Shown in pieces: positions 8,463-16,092 of a stretch of DNA of 42,758 bases (position 1 is its first letter; each line of letters starts with the position of its first letter). This stretch comes from an uncultured Cytophagaceae bacterium (lineage in GTDB: Bacteria > Bacteroidota > Bacteroidia > Cytophagales > Spirosomataceae): NCBI GenBank assembly GCA_903907745.1, contig CAIVPF010000065.1, forward strand, positions 1-42,758, given 5' to 3'. The notes under the pieces were generated by a model. It did not search any database, was not told the origin of the DNA, and worked only from the letters and a program-made list of their open reading frames with translations. Both the position numbers and the translations under genes were made by a program.

Positions 8463-8825
8463 ATGAAAAAAATAATCGCAAGTTTGGCAGTAATGGTAGC
8501 ATTGCTAGGTTACTCAAATGAGGTTTCTGCACAGGACTTCAACCCACAAATGATGGTTCAACGTCAAATGGAACGTATGAGCACTGAACTAACATTAAGC
8601 AAGGACCAAGAGAAAAAAATGGAACCGCTTTTATTAGCTCGTATGGAAAAAATGATGGCATTCCGGGACGCAGGTATGGAGCGTGAGGCGATGCAGGCGG
8701 AGATGAAAAAGGTGAATGATGCCCAATTGGAGCAATTGAAAGCTATTTTAACGCCAGAGCAATTGGAAAAATACAAAACAATGCAAAGCCAAATGCGTCA
8801 AGGCGGCGGCGGTCCAAGAAACTAA
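8463..8825 (+). CDS. Exported Met-rich small protein, Spy/CpxP-like (LTxxQ)
   Basis: The 120-residue product has a clear signal peptide (MKKIIASLAVMVALLG, cleavage probably after 'EVSAQ'). The mature part is helical and charged, with two LTxxQ-like motifs, 'LTLSKDQ' and 'LTPEQLEKY', as in Spy/CpxP-type periplasmic chaperones and metal-stress proteins. Fifteen of 120 residues are Met, many in the mature helices, and the tail is Gly-rich (GGGGPRN). A periplasmic chaperone or metal-responsive role is inferred from these motifs. A 7/8 match to the -7 box (TAGATTTC, 8435-8442) lies upstream, so it may have its own promoter. The stop is 1 bp before the following isomerase gene, suggesting co-translation. 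Confidence 0.82.
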   Translation: MKKIIASLAVMVALLGYSNEVSAQDFNPQMMVQRQMERMSTELTLSKDQEKKMEPLLLARMEKMMAFRDAGMEREAMQAEMKKVNDAQLEQLKAILTPEQLEKYKTMQSQMRQGGGGPRN

Positions 8826-8826
8826 T

Positions 8827-9672
8827 ATGAACAAAACTACATTCCTCTTCATTTGCTTATTGGCAAATTCCCTTTTCGCTCAATCCATACCGAAAGTAAA
8901 CGGTGTTCCTTTGGGCATGGTATCTTATACATACCGATTTAGCCTTCAAAAAGATATGCCAAAAACCTTGGATTCACTGAAATCCTTGCAAATTTTGGAT
9001 ATGGAATTTTCGAGTTTATTCGGAAAAAAGGCCCAGGAAATTCGCCAATTATTAGATGAACGAGGAATGTATTGTTCTTCTTTAGGAGTTAGTTACCAAG
9101 AGGCATTGAACAAGCCTGAGGAAGTTGCGGCCAACGCTAAAACGCTCGGCGCGAAATTTGTTCGTGTCGCCTGGATTCCCCATGATAAACCGATGGACCT
9201 GGCACTAGCCGATAAAACCATCGCTGATTTTACGAAAATCGGCAAGGTATTTAAAGACCAATATGGACTTGAATTCTGCTACCACAACCATGGATTTGAG
9301 TTTACCCCCTATCAAGATGGGACCTATTTTGATTACATCGCTAAAAACACGGATCCCAATTATGTGAATTTCGAAATGGACATTTTGTGGACCTTTTTCC
9401 CAGGCATGGATCCAGCCAAAATTTTATTGCAATACCCGAAACGCTTTAAATTGATGCATGTCAAGGATTTAAGAAAAGGGATTGTTGGGAATTTCTCAGG
9501 ACAAACCTCCCCAGAAAACGATGTGGCTTTGGGCACGGGTCAATTAAACCTACCCGCGATCATCAAAGCGGCTAAAAAGGCGAAAATCCAACACTATTAC
9601 ATCGAGGATGAAAGTTCGAATCATGCGAATCAATTGCCTCAATCCATTCAATATTTGGAACAATTGCGTTAA
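8827..9672 (+). CDS. Exported sugar phosphate isomerase/epimerase-like TIM-barrel protein
   Basis: The 281-residue protein starts with a signal peptide (MNKTTFLFICLLANSLFAQ). It continues with a xylose-isomerase-like TIM barrel (AP endonuclease family 2): 'PLGMVSYTYRF' at the start, 'DMEFSSLFGK', 'FCYHNHGFEF' near residue 150, 'FEMDILWTF', 'KLMHVKDLRKG' and 'YYIEDES' near the end, which supply the Glu/Asp/His metal ligands. Secreted members of this family are frequent in Bacteroidota glycan loci, where they act on (keto-)sugars in the periplasm; the substrate cannot be read from sequence. It starts 1 bp after the Spy-like gene. Its TAA overlaps the ATG of a decayed sigma-factor gene (TAATG), so the original operon probably continued with a regulatory gene. 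Confidence 0.87.
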   Translation: MNKTTFLFICLLANSLFAQSIPKVNGVPLGMVSYTYRFSLQKDMPKTLDSLKSLQILDMEFSSLFGKKAQEIRQLLDERGMYCSSLGVSYQEALNKPEEVAANAKTLGAKFVRVAWIPHDKPMDLALADKTIADFTKIGKVFKDQYGLEFCYHNHGFEFTPYQDGTYFDYIAKNTDPNYVNFEMDILWTFFPGMDPAKILLQYPKRFKLMHVKDLRKGIVGNFSGQTSPENDVALGTGQLNLPAIIKAAKKAKIQHYYIEDESSNHANQLPQSIQYLEQLR

Positions 9673-9786
9673 TGCCACCTAGCCTACTATTAGATGAGCA
9701 GCTTTTCGCCGCCTTTAAAAAGGGCGATGGCGGTTGAAAAAATCTACTAAAGCTATTTTTCAGGCTTAGTATTGTATGGTTTTAAG
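9672..9786 (+). pseudogene. N-terminal remnant of an ECF sigma-70 factor (frameshift and nonsense)
   Basis: From ATG 9672 the frame reads MPPSLLLDEQLFAAFKKGDGG and stops at 9735-9737. Shifting by +1 at about 9730 continues it as 'AVEKIY', a TAA at 9748-9750 (probably from CAA), then 'SYFSGLVLYGFK'. Joined, this resembles the first helices of Bacteroidetes-type ECF sigma factors (D-x-x-L-hydrophobic...FKKGD...F-x-x-IY-x-x-Y). The rest of the protein is missing. A frameshift, a stop and a truncation within about 115 bp show the gene is dead. Such sigma factors usually sit with a FecR anti-sigma gene and SusC/SusD genes; none remain here. The assignment rests on motif resemblance over about 38 residues. 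Confidence 0.6.
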
Positions 9787-9802
9787 GATCGCTTTTGTTT
9801 AA

Positions 9803-10042
9803 AAATTGACGATCCAATTAGCCAATCAAAAGAAATTCATCATCCAAGCACCCCGCAATTCTCCTGAGAATGTGTACATTCAAGACCTGAAATGGAATGG
9901 GAAAACATGGAACAAAAATTACATCTTACACAAACAATTACAGGAAGGTGGTAGTTTTACCTTCACGATGTCAAATAAAGCAAATAAAACTCGGGGAATC
10001 GGGGTCGCAGCTGAACCTTTTTCAATGACTAAAGCTCAATAA
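9803..10042 (+). pseudogene. C-terminal remnant of a GH92 alpha-mannosidase
   Basis: An open stretch of 79 codons without a credible start (only TTG at 9806; in-frame TAA at 9800-9802) encodes the typical GH92 tail: 'NVYIQDLKWNGKTWNKNYI', then 'HKQLQEGGSFTFTMSNK'. In GH92 exo-mannosidases this region (…NxYIQxxxxNGxxxxxxYI.H..…GG.L.F.M…) ends the last beta-sandwich domain. The catalytic (alpha/alpha)6 barrel and everything else upstream is absent. The stop codon precedes the beta-helix gene by 3 bp, so the ancestral GH92 gene was probably in the same operon. Together with the sigma-factor remnant immediately upstream it marks a deletion scar. Confidence 0.75.
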
Positions 10043-10045
10043 ACA

Positions 10046-11245
10046 ATGAAAAAATCATTTTTACTTATTTTTCTAATCAGCTCTTTCGCGGCGTTTGCCC
10101 AAGCCGATTTTGAGAAAAAATTACAAACCAAATTGATTTTAGCCGAGGACGGAACTACCATCGAGATTGAAGCTGGCACCTTTTTCCTGACCAAAAGCCT
10201 CTCCTTAGAAGGTAAAAAAAACATCACCTTACGAGGCAAGGGCATCGATAAAACCGTATTAAGTTTTAAAAACCAAATACAGGGTGCGGAAGGGATTAAA
10301 ATTACCAATTGCGAAAACATCGTCCTCGAGGACATGACTACCCAAGATTCCAAAGGCGATTTAATCAAAACCATGCAAGTCAAAGGCATGACTTTTCGCC
10401 GCCTGAAAGCCGAATGGTCCGGCAAGCCCAAAGCCAGCAATGGCAGTTATGCCTTCTATCCCGTACTTTGCGAAAATGTGATGATTGATAGTTGCATCGC
10501 CATCGGCGCCTCAGACGCCGGTATTTATGTGGGTCAATCCAAGCATATTGTGGTGAAAAATTGTACCGCCTTTCAGAACGTGGCGGGTATTGAAATTGAA
10601 AATTCCTTGTTTGCTGAGGTATTCAATAACACGGCCATCGGAAATACAGGTGGGATTTTGGTATTTGATCTACCCGGTTTGATTCAAAAAAAAGGAGGCT
10701 ATGTGAAGGTCCATCACAATATCGTGAAGGAAAATAATTTATCAAATTTCGCACCCAAAGGTAATATCGTAGGCAACGTTCCCAAAGGTACCGGCATGAT
10801 GATCCTCGCAGCCAGCCATGTGGAAATCTATGAAAATCAGATATTGAATCATGCGACGATGGGAGTCGCCGTGATCAGTTATTACATGACGGGATTAAAA
10901 AATAAGGATAAGGAATATGATCCTTACCCGACCGACATTCAGATCCACAACAATACCTTCGAACGTAAAGCCGGTCGCGTACCGATGGAAGGGCGATTTG
11001 GCCAGATGTATCGAATTAAATTGAAATTCGGAACCCAAGTTCCCCATGTCATTTTTGATGGAATATTGGATGAAAAAAAAGTGGGCAAAGATGGGAAATA
11101 CCTGCCTGAATTTGCCATCTGCGTCCGTGAAAACAATGGACAAAGCAGTGCCATCATCGATGCCGAACATGATTTCAAAAACATTATTTCTGGACCAGAT
11201 GCACTGAATTGTAATCCCGAATCCATTAAATCGATCCAATTTTAA
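10046..11245 (+). CDS. Exported parallel beta-helix repeat protein (TIGR03805-like)
   Basis: The 399-residue protein has a signal peptide (MKKSFLLIFLISSFAAFAQ). It continues with right-handed beta-helix rungs of the type 'KNITLRGKGIDKTVLSF', 'ENIVLEDMTTQDSKGD', 'KHIVVKNCTAFQNVAGIEIE', 'SHVEIYENQI' and 'TDIQIHNNTF'. The overall form matches the 'parallel beta-helix repeat-containing protein' family that is regularly encoded next to an SO2930-type diheme cytochrome, which is exactly the next gene (stop and start overlap as TAATG). The function of this pair has not been established. Parallel beta-helices often act on polysaccharides, but no lyase or hydrolase catalytic motif could be identified here. 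It sits 3 bp after the GH92 remnant. Confidence 0.85.
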   Translation: MKKSFLLIFLISSFAAFAQADFEKKLQTKLILAEDGTTIEIEAGTFFLTKSLSLEGKKNITLRGKGIDKTVLSFKNQIQGAEGIKITNCENIVLEDMTTQDSKGDLIKTMQVKGMTFRRLKAEWSGKPKASNGSYAFYPVLCENVMIDSCIAIGASDAGIYVGQSKHIVVKNCTAFQNVAGIEIENSLFAEVFNNTAIGNTGGILVFDLPGLIQKKGGYVKVHHNIVKENNLSNFAPKGNIVGNVPKGTGMMILAASHVEIYENQILNHATMGVAVISYYMTGLKNKDKEYDPYPTDIQIHNNTFERKAGRVPMEGRFGQMYRIKLKFGTQVPHVIFDGILDEKKVGKDGKYLPEFAICVRENNGQSSAIIDAEHDFKNIISGPDALNCNPESIKSIQF

Positions 11246-12300
11246 TGAGACGGCTTCATGTTATTTTCTTGATTTGGTTGGCAGCAGGCATGTTAATGTC
11301 TATCACCGATTTTTCAACGAAAGAATTTAATTATCCAGAAAAATTATCTGAATACGGATTTTTTGAGGGCAACATGAAGGAACAAATCCCAGCCGCGGAC
11401 GTTGTTCCATATGCCCTAAATTCGCCTTTATTCTCTGATTATGCCTATAAATTACGTTTCCTGCGCATTCCAAAAGGTCAAAAAACCGCCTATAATCCAG
11501 ATTCTGTATTGCAATTCCCCGTGGGGACCGCCATCGTCAAAACCTTTTATTACAAAAACGACGAACGAAATGATAAAAAGGGACGCCAACTCATGGAGAC
11601 CCGCGTCCTTTTACATGAGGCTAAAGGCTGGGTAGCCCTTCCCTATATTTGGAATAAAGAACAAACAGAGGCTACGCTCGAAGTGGCGGGAGGAACCCAA
11701 TTAGTCGCCTGGCGCGATCAAGAAGGAAATAAAAAATCCATGGAATATTTTGTTCCGAATATGAACCAATGCAAAGGTTGCCACGAAAAATCTGGCAAAA
11801 TGACGCCGATTGGGCCTTCGGTACGCCAACTCAATGGTGATTTCGAATACCAGCACAACCTCAAAGAAAACCAATTAAGCCACTTGAAAAACCTAGGCCT
11901 GCTCGAAAATCTACCCGAGAAGAGCTCTGAAATTCCGAAAATTCCAGCCTTCAACGATCCCAATGCTTCTCTTGATCTACGAGCCCGAGGATATTTGGAT
12001 ATCAATTGTGCCCATTGTCATAACCCAGCCGGCCCTGCCAGATCATCCGGCTTGTTTTTATCCTGGGGAAATACGAATAAAAGCGCCTATGGATTTTTCA
12101 AAGCACCCATCGCCGCAGGTCGAGGTTCTGGAAATTTGGCCTATGACATTGTCCCAGGAAAATCCCACGAAAGCATTTTGGCCTACCGCATGAATTCCGC
12201 TGACCCAGGCATCATGATGCCTGAATTAGGCAGAAAACTGATTCACAAGGAAGGCGTCGCATTAATCAACGCATGGATTCAATCCATGGAAACCAAATAA
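11245..12300 (+). CDS. SO2930-family diheme c-type cytochrome
   Basis: The 351-residue protein has a hydrophobic N-terminal export segment (residues 4-20). It has two haem c attachment motifs: CKGCH at 176-180 and CAHCH at 255-259. 'MNQCKGCHEKSGKMTPIGPS' and 'GYLDINCAHCHNPAGPARSS' are characteristic of the TIGR03806/SO2930 family. 'MMPELGRKLIHKEG' near the C-terminus supplies a likely distal Met ligand. It should sit in the periplasm and carry electrons to or from a partner; the adjacent beta-helix protein is the conserved neighbour. The stop lies 2 bp before the sulfatase start, so this is one operon. Confidence 0.9.
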   Translation: MRRLHVIFLIWLAAGMLMSITDFSTKEFNYPEKLSEYGFFEGNMKEQIPAADVVPYALNSPLFSDYAYKLRFLRIPKGQKTAYNPDSVLQFPVGTAIVKTFYYKNDERNDKKGRQLMETRVLLHEAKGWVALPYIWNKEQTEATLEVAGGTQLVAWRDQEGNKKSMEYFVPNMNQCKGCHEKSGKMTPIGPSVRQLNGDFEYQHNLKENQLSHLKNLGLLENLPEKSSEIPKIPAFNDPNASLDLRARGYLDINCAHCHNPAGPARSSGLFLSWGNTNKSAYGFFKAPIAAGRGSGNLAYDIVPGKSHESILAYRMNSADPGIMMPELGRKLIHKEGVALINAWIQSMETK

Positions 12301-12302
12301 AC

Positions 12303-13784
12303 ATGAAAAATCTAGCTTGTATTTTATTGGTTTTATTGCTGGCCCAACACACTTTTGCGCAAAAAAATCGACCCAATATCGTCTATATTTTAGCCGACGA
12401 TTTAGGGTATGGAGACGTGTCAGCTTATAATCCAAAGGGCCAAATTAAAACCCCCAACATCGATCAAATCGCCAAACAAGGCATGCGATTTTTAGATGCC
12501 CATTCCGCATCAGGCGTTTGTACACCCACACGTTACGGAATTTTAACAGGCCGTTATCCATTTCGCAGCCAATTGCCCGTCGGTGTCTTGCGGGGATATT
12601 CGAAATCCTTGATTGCGAAAGACCAACAAACCGTCGCGAATCTTCTTGCCTCCATGGGCTATGAAACGGGGGTCGTAGGCAAATGGCATTTAGGCCTCGA
12701 CTGGACATTATTGCCCGGAAATGAAGGTGTACTCCAACAAACAGATATTAAGAATGAATTAGATCCTGCCATCATCGATTATAGCAAAAAAACAACCGCA
12801 GGACCGAACACTGTCGGCTTTGGCTATTCGTACATTTTGCCAGCTTCTTTGGATATGCCGCCCTATTTGTTTTTAGAAAACCATCAAGTAGAAGAATTAC
12901 CCACCGGATATACGAAAGGTAGCAAAGAAGACAAAGGCTATGCGGGGCCCTTTTGGCGTGAAGGAAAAATGGCTCCTAATTTTGATTTTCATGAGGTGTT
13001 ACCTCGATTCACGCAAAAAGCAGAAGCTTTTATCGGCAAACAAAGTAGCCAAAAACCCTTTTTCTTATATATTCCCCTCGCGGCACCACATACCCCGTGG
13101 ATGCCAAAACCGGAGTATAAGGCCAGTTCGGGTGCGGGTGAATATGGGGATTTTGTCCAACAAGTCGACGCATCCGTGGGTGCCATCCTGAAAAAATTAG
13201 ATCAAATGGGTTTCAGTAAAAATACCTTAGTCATTTTCACCAGTGACAATGGACCCTATTGGCGACAAGATTACATCGATCGCTTTCATCATCAATCCGC
13301 GGGTGAATTTAGAGGGATGAAAGGTGATGCATTCGAAGGAGGACATCGGATACCCTTTCTGGCACGTTGGCCTGGCACCATTCAAGCAGCCAGCCAAAGC
13401 TCCGCGACAATCAGTTTAACTAGCTTATTGGCCACCGTGGCGGATATCACCGGACAAAAATCAAAGGCCGAAGATAGTTACAGTATTTTGCCCGTTTTGC
13501 AAGGAAAGGTGAATCAAGTACCGGGCCAACCAGCCGTTATCGTCTCTTCCTCCGTTGGCTTTTTCACAATCCGAAAAGGGGATTGGAAATTGATCGAGGG
13601 CTTAGGTTCCGGAGGTTTTACCGAGCCCAAAGAAATCAAACCAAGTCAAGAAGGAGTAAATGGACAATTGTTTAATTTAGCGTTGGATCCGAAAGAAACC
13701 CAGGATGTATTCTCTACAAACCCGCAGAAAGTTGCCGAATTACGCGCTTTATTACAAGAAATTAAAAGCTATCCTAAAAAATAA
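12303..13784 (+). CDS. Exported arylsulfatase-type sulfatase (S1 family)
   Basis: The ATG at 12303 gives a 493-residue protein with a signal peptide (MKNLACILLVLLLAQHTFAQ), and was preferred over an upstream TTG that would place the signal peptide internally. The sulfatase S1 signature is complete: 'NIVYILADDLGYGD' (25-38, Asp metal ligands), CTPTRYGILTGRYPFRS with the formylglycine Cys at residue 73, 'GKWHLG', 'PHTPWMP' and 'FTSDNGP'. Cys-type sulfatases need a separate anaerobic (anSME) or FGE maturation enzyme, which is not in this window. It probably desulfates a glycan or aryl sulfate in the periplasm. It follows the diheme cytochrome by 2 bp. Its last 80 bp overlap, in another frame, the start region of the TonB-dependent receptor. 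Confidence 0.94.
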   Translation: MKNLACILLVLLLAQHTFAQKNRPNIVYILADDLGYGDVSAYNPKGQIKTPNIDQIAKQGMRFLDAHSASGVCTPTRYGILTGRYPFRSQLPVGVLRGYSKSLIAKDQQTVANLLASMGYETGVVGKWHLGLDWTLLPGNEGVLQQTDIKNELDPAIIDYSKKTTAGPNTVGFGYSYILPASLDMPPYLFLENHQVEELPTGYTKGSKEDKGYAGPFWREGKMAPNFDFHEVLPRFTQKAEAFIGKQSSQKPFFLYIPLAAPHTPWMPKPEYKASSGAGEYGDFVQQVDASVGAILKKLDQMGFSKNTLVIFTSDNGPYWRQDYIDRFHHQSAGEFRGMKGDAFEGGHRIPFLARWPGTIQAASQSSATISLTSLLATVADITGQKSKAEDSYSILPVLQGKVNQVPGQPAVIVSSSVGFFTIRKGDWKLIEGLGSGGFTEPKEIKPSQEGVNGQLFNLALDPKETQDVFSTNPQKVAELRALLQEIKSYPKK

Positions 13785-16089
13785 GGCCCTCGTGGGCGCT
13801 ATTTTGGGGTTTTTCATGGTACCGATGGCGGGCTGGGGACAGGCTTTACAACAAAGCATTCGAGGCCGCATCACGGATAAACAAACCCTTCAAGCACTTA
13901 GCGGTGTCAGCGTTCATTTAGAACCCGGAAACCGGGTGGTATTTACGGATTCAGTAGGCCGATTTAGTTTTCCTAAAACGACCATCGGGCGCTATAAAAT
14001 CCAATGTTCCCTGCTGGGTTATGCACCTTTTGATATTCCATTCATCGAATTAAATAGCGGCAAAGAACTCCTTTTGCCCATCGAAATGGAAGAAAAACCG
14101 AATTTTTTACAGGAAGTTCGGGTCATCTCCGAACGCCCGAAAGACCAAGCACGGAATGAATTGGCGCTCGTGAGTACGCGTCAATTTTCTTTGGCAGAGG
14201 CCAATCGATATGCCGGGGGCTTTCAAGATCCCGCCCGAATGTCCCTTAATTTCGCTGGGGTGACGAATGCTGGTTCAGACCAAAACAATGAAATCATCAT
14301 TCGGGGAAATTCACCCAAAGGCCTATTGTGGCGCATGGAAGGTATTGAAATTCCGAACCCGAACCATTTTGGAGATGGGCAAGGTTCGACCAGCGGGATT
14401 ATTTCCATGATTAATTCGACGAGTTTGGCAAACTCCGACTTCATGTCGGGCGCCTTCCCCGCTGAATATGGAAATGCGTCTTCGGGGGTTTTTGACCTAC
14501 GCTTTCGTCGGGGAAATAACGAAAAAAGAGAATGGATGGCCCAATTATCCGTGGTGGGCATCGATCTTGCCGTCGAAGGACCCTTGGGCAAACAGGGTGG
14601 TTCCTATCGAGGTGGGGCGCGTTATTCGACCCTGGAACTGCTTTTGAAATCTGGACTCATTAACATTAACTCCGGAAATTTCAAACCCGCCTACCGCGAT
14701 TTCAATTATACCCTCGACATCCCCCTCAAAAATGCGGGAACCTTGAGCCTTTGGGGATTGATGGGTGCGAATGATACCGAAGACGAAAAGGCCACGAGTC
14801 GGGATTATTCCAAAGGACTCATGGGCGCCTTTGGAATCAGCCATAAATTACCCATGAAAAAGGGGAATATCAGCACGAATGTGGCCTTCACCTTGGAATC
14901 CACGCAGATTAGTAAGGATGAAATCATTGCCACAGTTTGGAAAAGTACAAGGGATCAATCCTATCAATACCCAAATTGGCGATTGAATTCCACCTATTTG
15001 CATAAATTTTCGAGCAGTTTATCCGCGAAATTCGGGGTGGTGCTGAGTCGTTTGGGTTTTGATTTACGGGATAATCGTTGGGACGGCAAAAAACTCGTCA
15101 ATTACCTTCAAGAATCCGATGCTGCCTGGTATGCTCAAGCCTATATGCAAGTGATTAAGAAATGGACGCCTTCTTTTCAAACGACCTTGGGGGTTCATGC
15201 GTATCAATTTAGTTTAAATGAGGCAAAGGGCATGGAACCGCGTTTGGCACTATCCTATGAAAATGAACGAGGGGGGCGCTTTGGATTCGGGATGGGTTGG
15301 CATTCCCGACTCGAGCCTATTTCCACTTATTTGTATAAAAAATACATGGTGAATGGTTTTTTTGTTCAGCCAAACAAATCCATCCGCCCATCCCAAGCTT
15401 TGCATCAGGTGATTTCTTATGACCAGCGGATCGGTGAAAATACCCGTTTAAAAGTAGAGGCCTACTGGCAGAACATCCAACAAGTTCCCGTGGATTCCCT
15501 TAAAACGGGCCAATTTTCCATGCTAAATTATACATCCGGTATTCCCACGCAGGTCTTAGAAAATGCAGGCCAAGGGGTCAATCAAGGCATCGAATTGACC
15601 TTGGAACGTTTTTTTGCCGATAATTTTTATTATTTAGTGACCGCTTCGCTTTTTGATTCCAAATACCAAAACAAGGATTTGATATGGCGAAATACCCAAT
15701 TCAATAATATGTTTGCAGGCAATGTGCTTCTAGGAAAGGATTTTAAACTAAACAAACAAAAGTCACTTTCGCTGAATCTTCGTTACCTGATGCGAGGGGG
15801 CAATCGCTATACACCGATCAACCTATCCGAGTCCATCAAAAAGAATACGACCATCCTACAATCCGCACGGATCATGGAAGCGCAATACCCGAATTTTGAA
15901 CGGATTGATTTTTCGATCGCCTATCGGATTAATCGGGAAGGACATGCTTGGTCGATTCGCGCCGACTTTCAAAATATCTTGAATACAAATAACGTCATCG
16001 AAGAACGCTATGATTCCAACCTCAAAGGCTTCACCTATCGCTATGCGCTTCCGCTGATTCCGATTTTTAGTTCCCGACTGGATTTTTAA
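13705..16089 (+). CDS. TonB-dependent outer-membrane receptor with carboxypeptidase-regulatory-like domain
   Basis: Up to 794 residues. After a signal sequence (hydrophobic core 'LVGAILGFFMVPMAGWGQ') comes a CarboxypepD_reg-like beta-sandwich ('IRGRITDKQTLQALSGVSVH'), then a TonB plug ('NNEIIIRGNSPKGLLWRMEG', 'GISMINSTSLANSDFMSGAF', 'YGNASSGVFDL') and a long beta-barrel ending in the OMP-like 'SSRLDF' with terminal Phe. No SusD partner is adjacent, so it is a TonB receptor rather than a clear SusC. The start is ambiguous: ATG 13705 (80-bp overlap with the sulfatase), TTG 13732 or GTG 13792. The GTG form would lack the positively charged n-region (KKLKAILKNK) expected of a signal peptide, so an upstream start is favoured. 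It probably imports the product of the neighbouring sulfatase or another glycan or chelate. Confidence 0.9.
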   Translation: MYSLQTRRKLPNYALYYKKLKAILKNKALVGAILGFFMVPMAGWGQALQQSIRGRITDKQTLQALSGVSVHLEPGNRVVFTDSVGRFSFPKTTIGRYKIQCSLLGYAPFDIPFIELNSGKELLLPIEMEEKPNFLQEVRVISERPKDQARNELALVSTRQFSLAEANRYAGGFQDPARMSLNFAGVTNAGSDQNNEIIIRGNSPKGLLWRMEGIEIPNPNHFGDGQGSTSGIISMINSTSLANSDFMSGAFPAEYGNASSGVFDLRFRRGNNEKREWMAQLSVVGIDLAVEGPLGKQGGSYRGGARYSTLELLLKSGLININSGNFKPAYRDFNYTLDIPLKNAGTLSLWGLMGANDTEDEKATSRDYSKGLMGAFGISHKLPMKKGNISTNVAFTLESTQISKDEIIATVWKSTRDQSYQYPNWRLNSTYLHKFSSSLSAKFGVVLSRLGFDLRDNRWDGKKLVNYLQESDAAWYAQAYMQVIKKWTPSFQTTLGVHAYQFSLNEAKGMEPRLALSYENERGGRFGFGMGWHSRLEPISTYLYKKYMVNGFFVQPNKSIRPSQALHQVISYDQRIGENTRLKVEAYWQNIQQVPVDSLKTGQFSMLNYTSGIPTQVLENAGQGVNQGIELTLERFFADNFYYLVTASLFDSKYQNKDLIWRNTQFNNMFAGNVLLGKDFKLNKQKSLSLNLRYLMRGGNRYTPINLSESIKKNTTILQSARIMEAQYPNFERIDFSIAYRINREGHAWSIRADFQNILNTNNVIEERYDSNLKGFTYRYALPLIPIFSSRLDF

Positions 16090-16092
16090 TGG

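Noticed and set aside
9672-9737. A genuine 21-residue gene
   Set aside because: The peptide continues in the +1 frame as recognisable ECF sigma sequence, so it is better explained as a broken gene.
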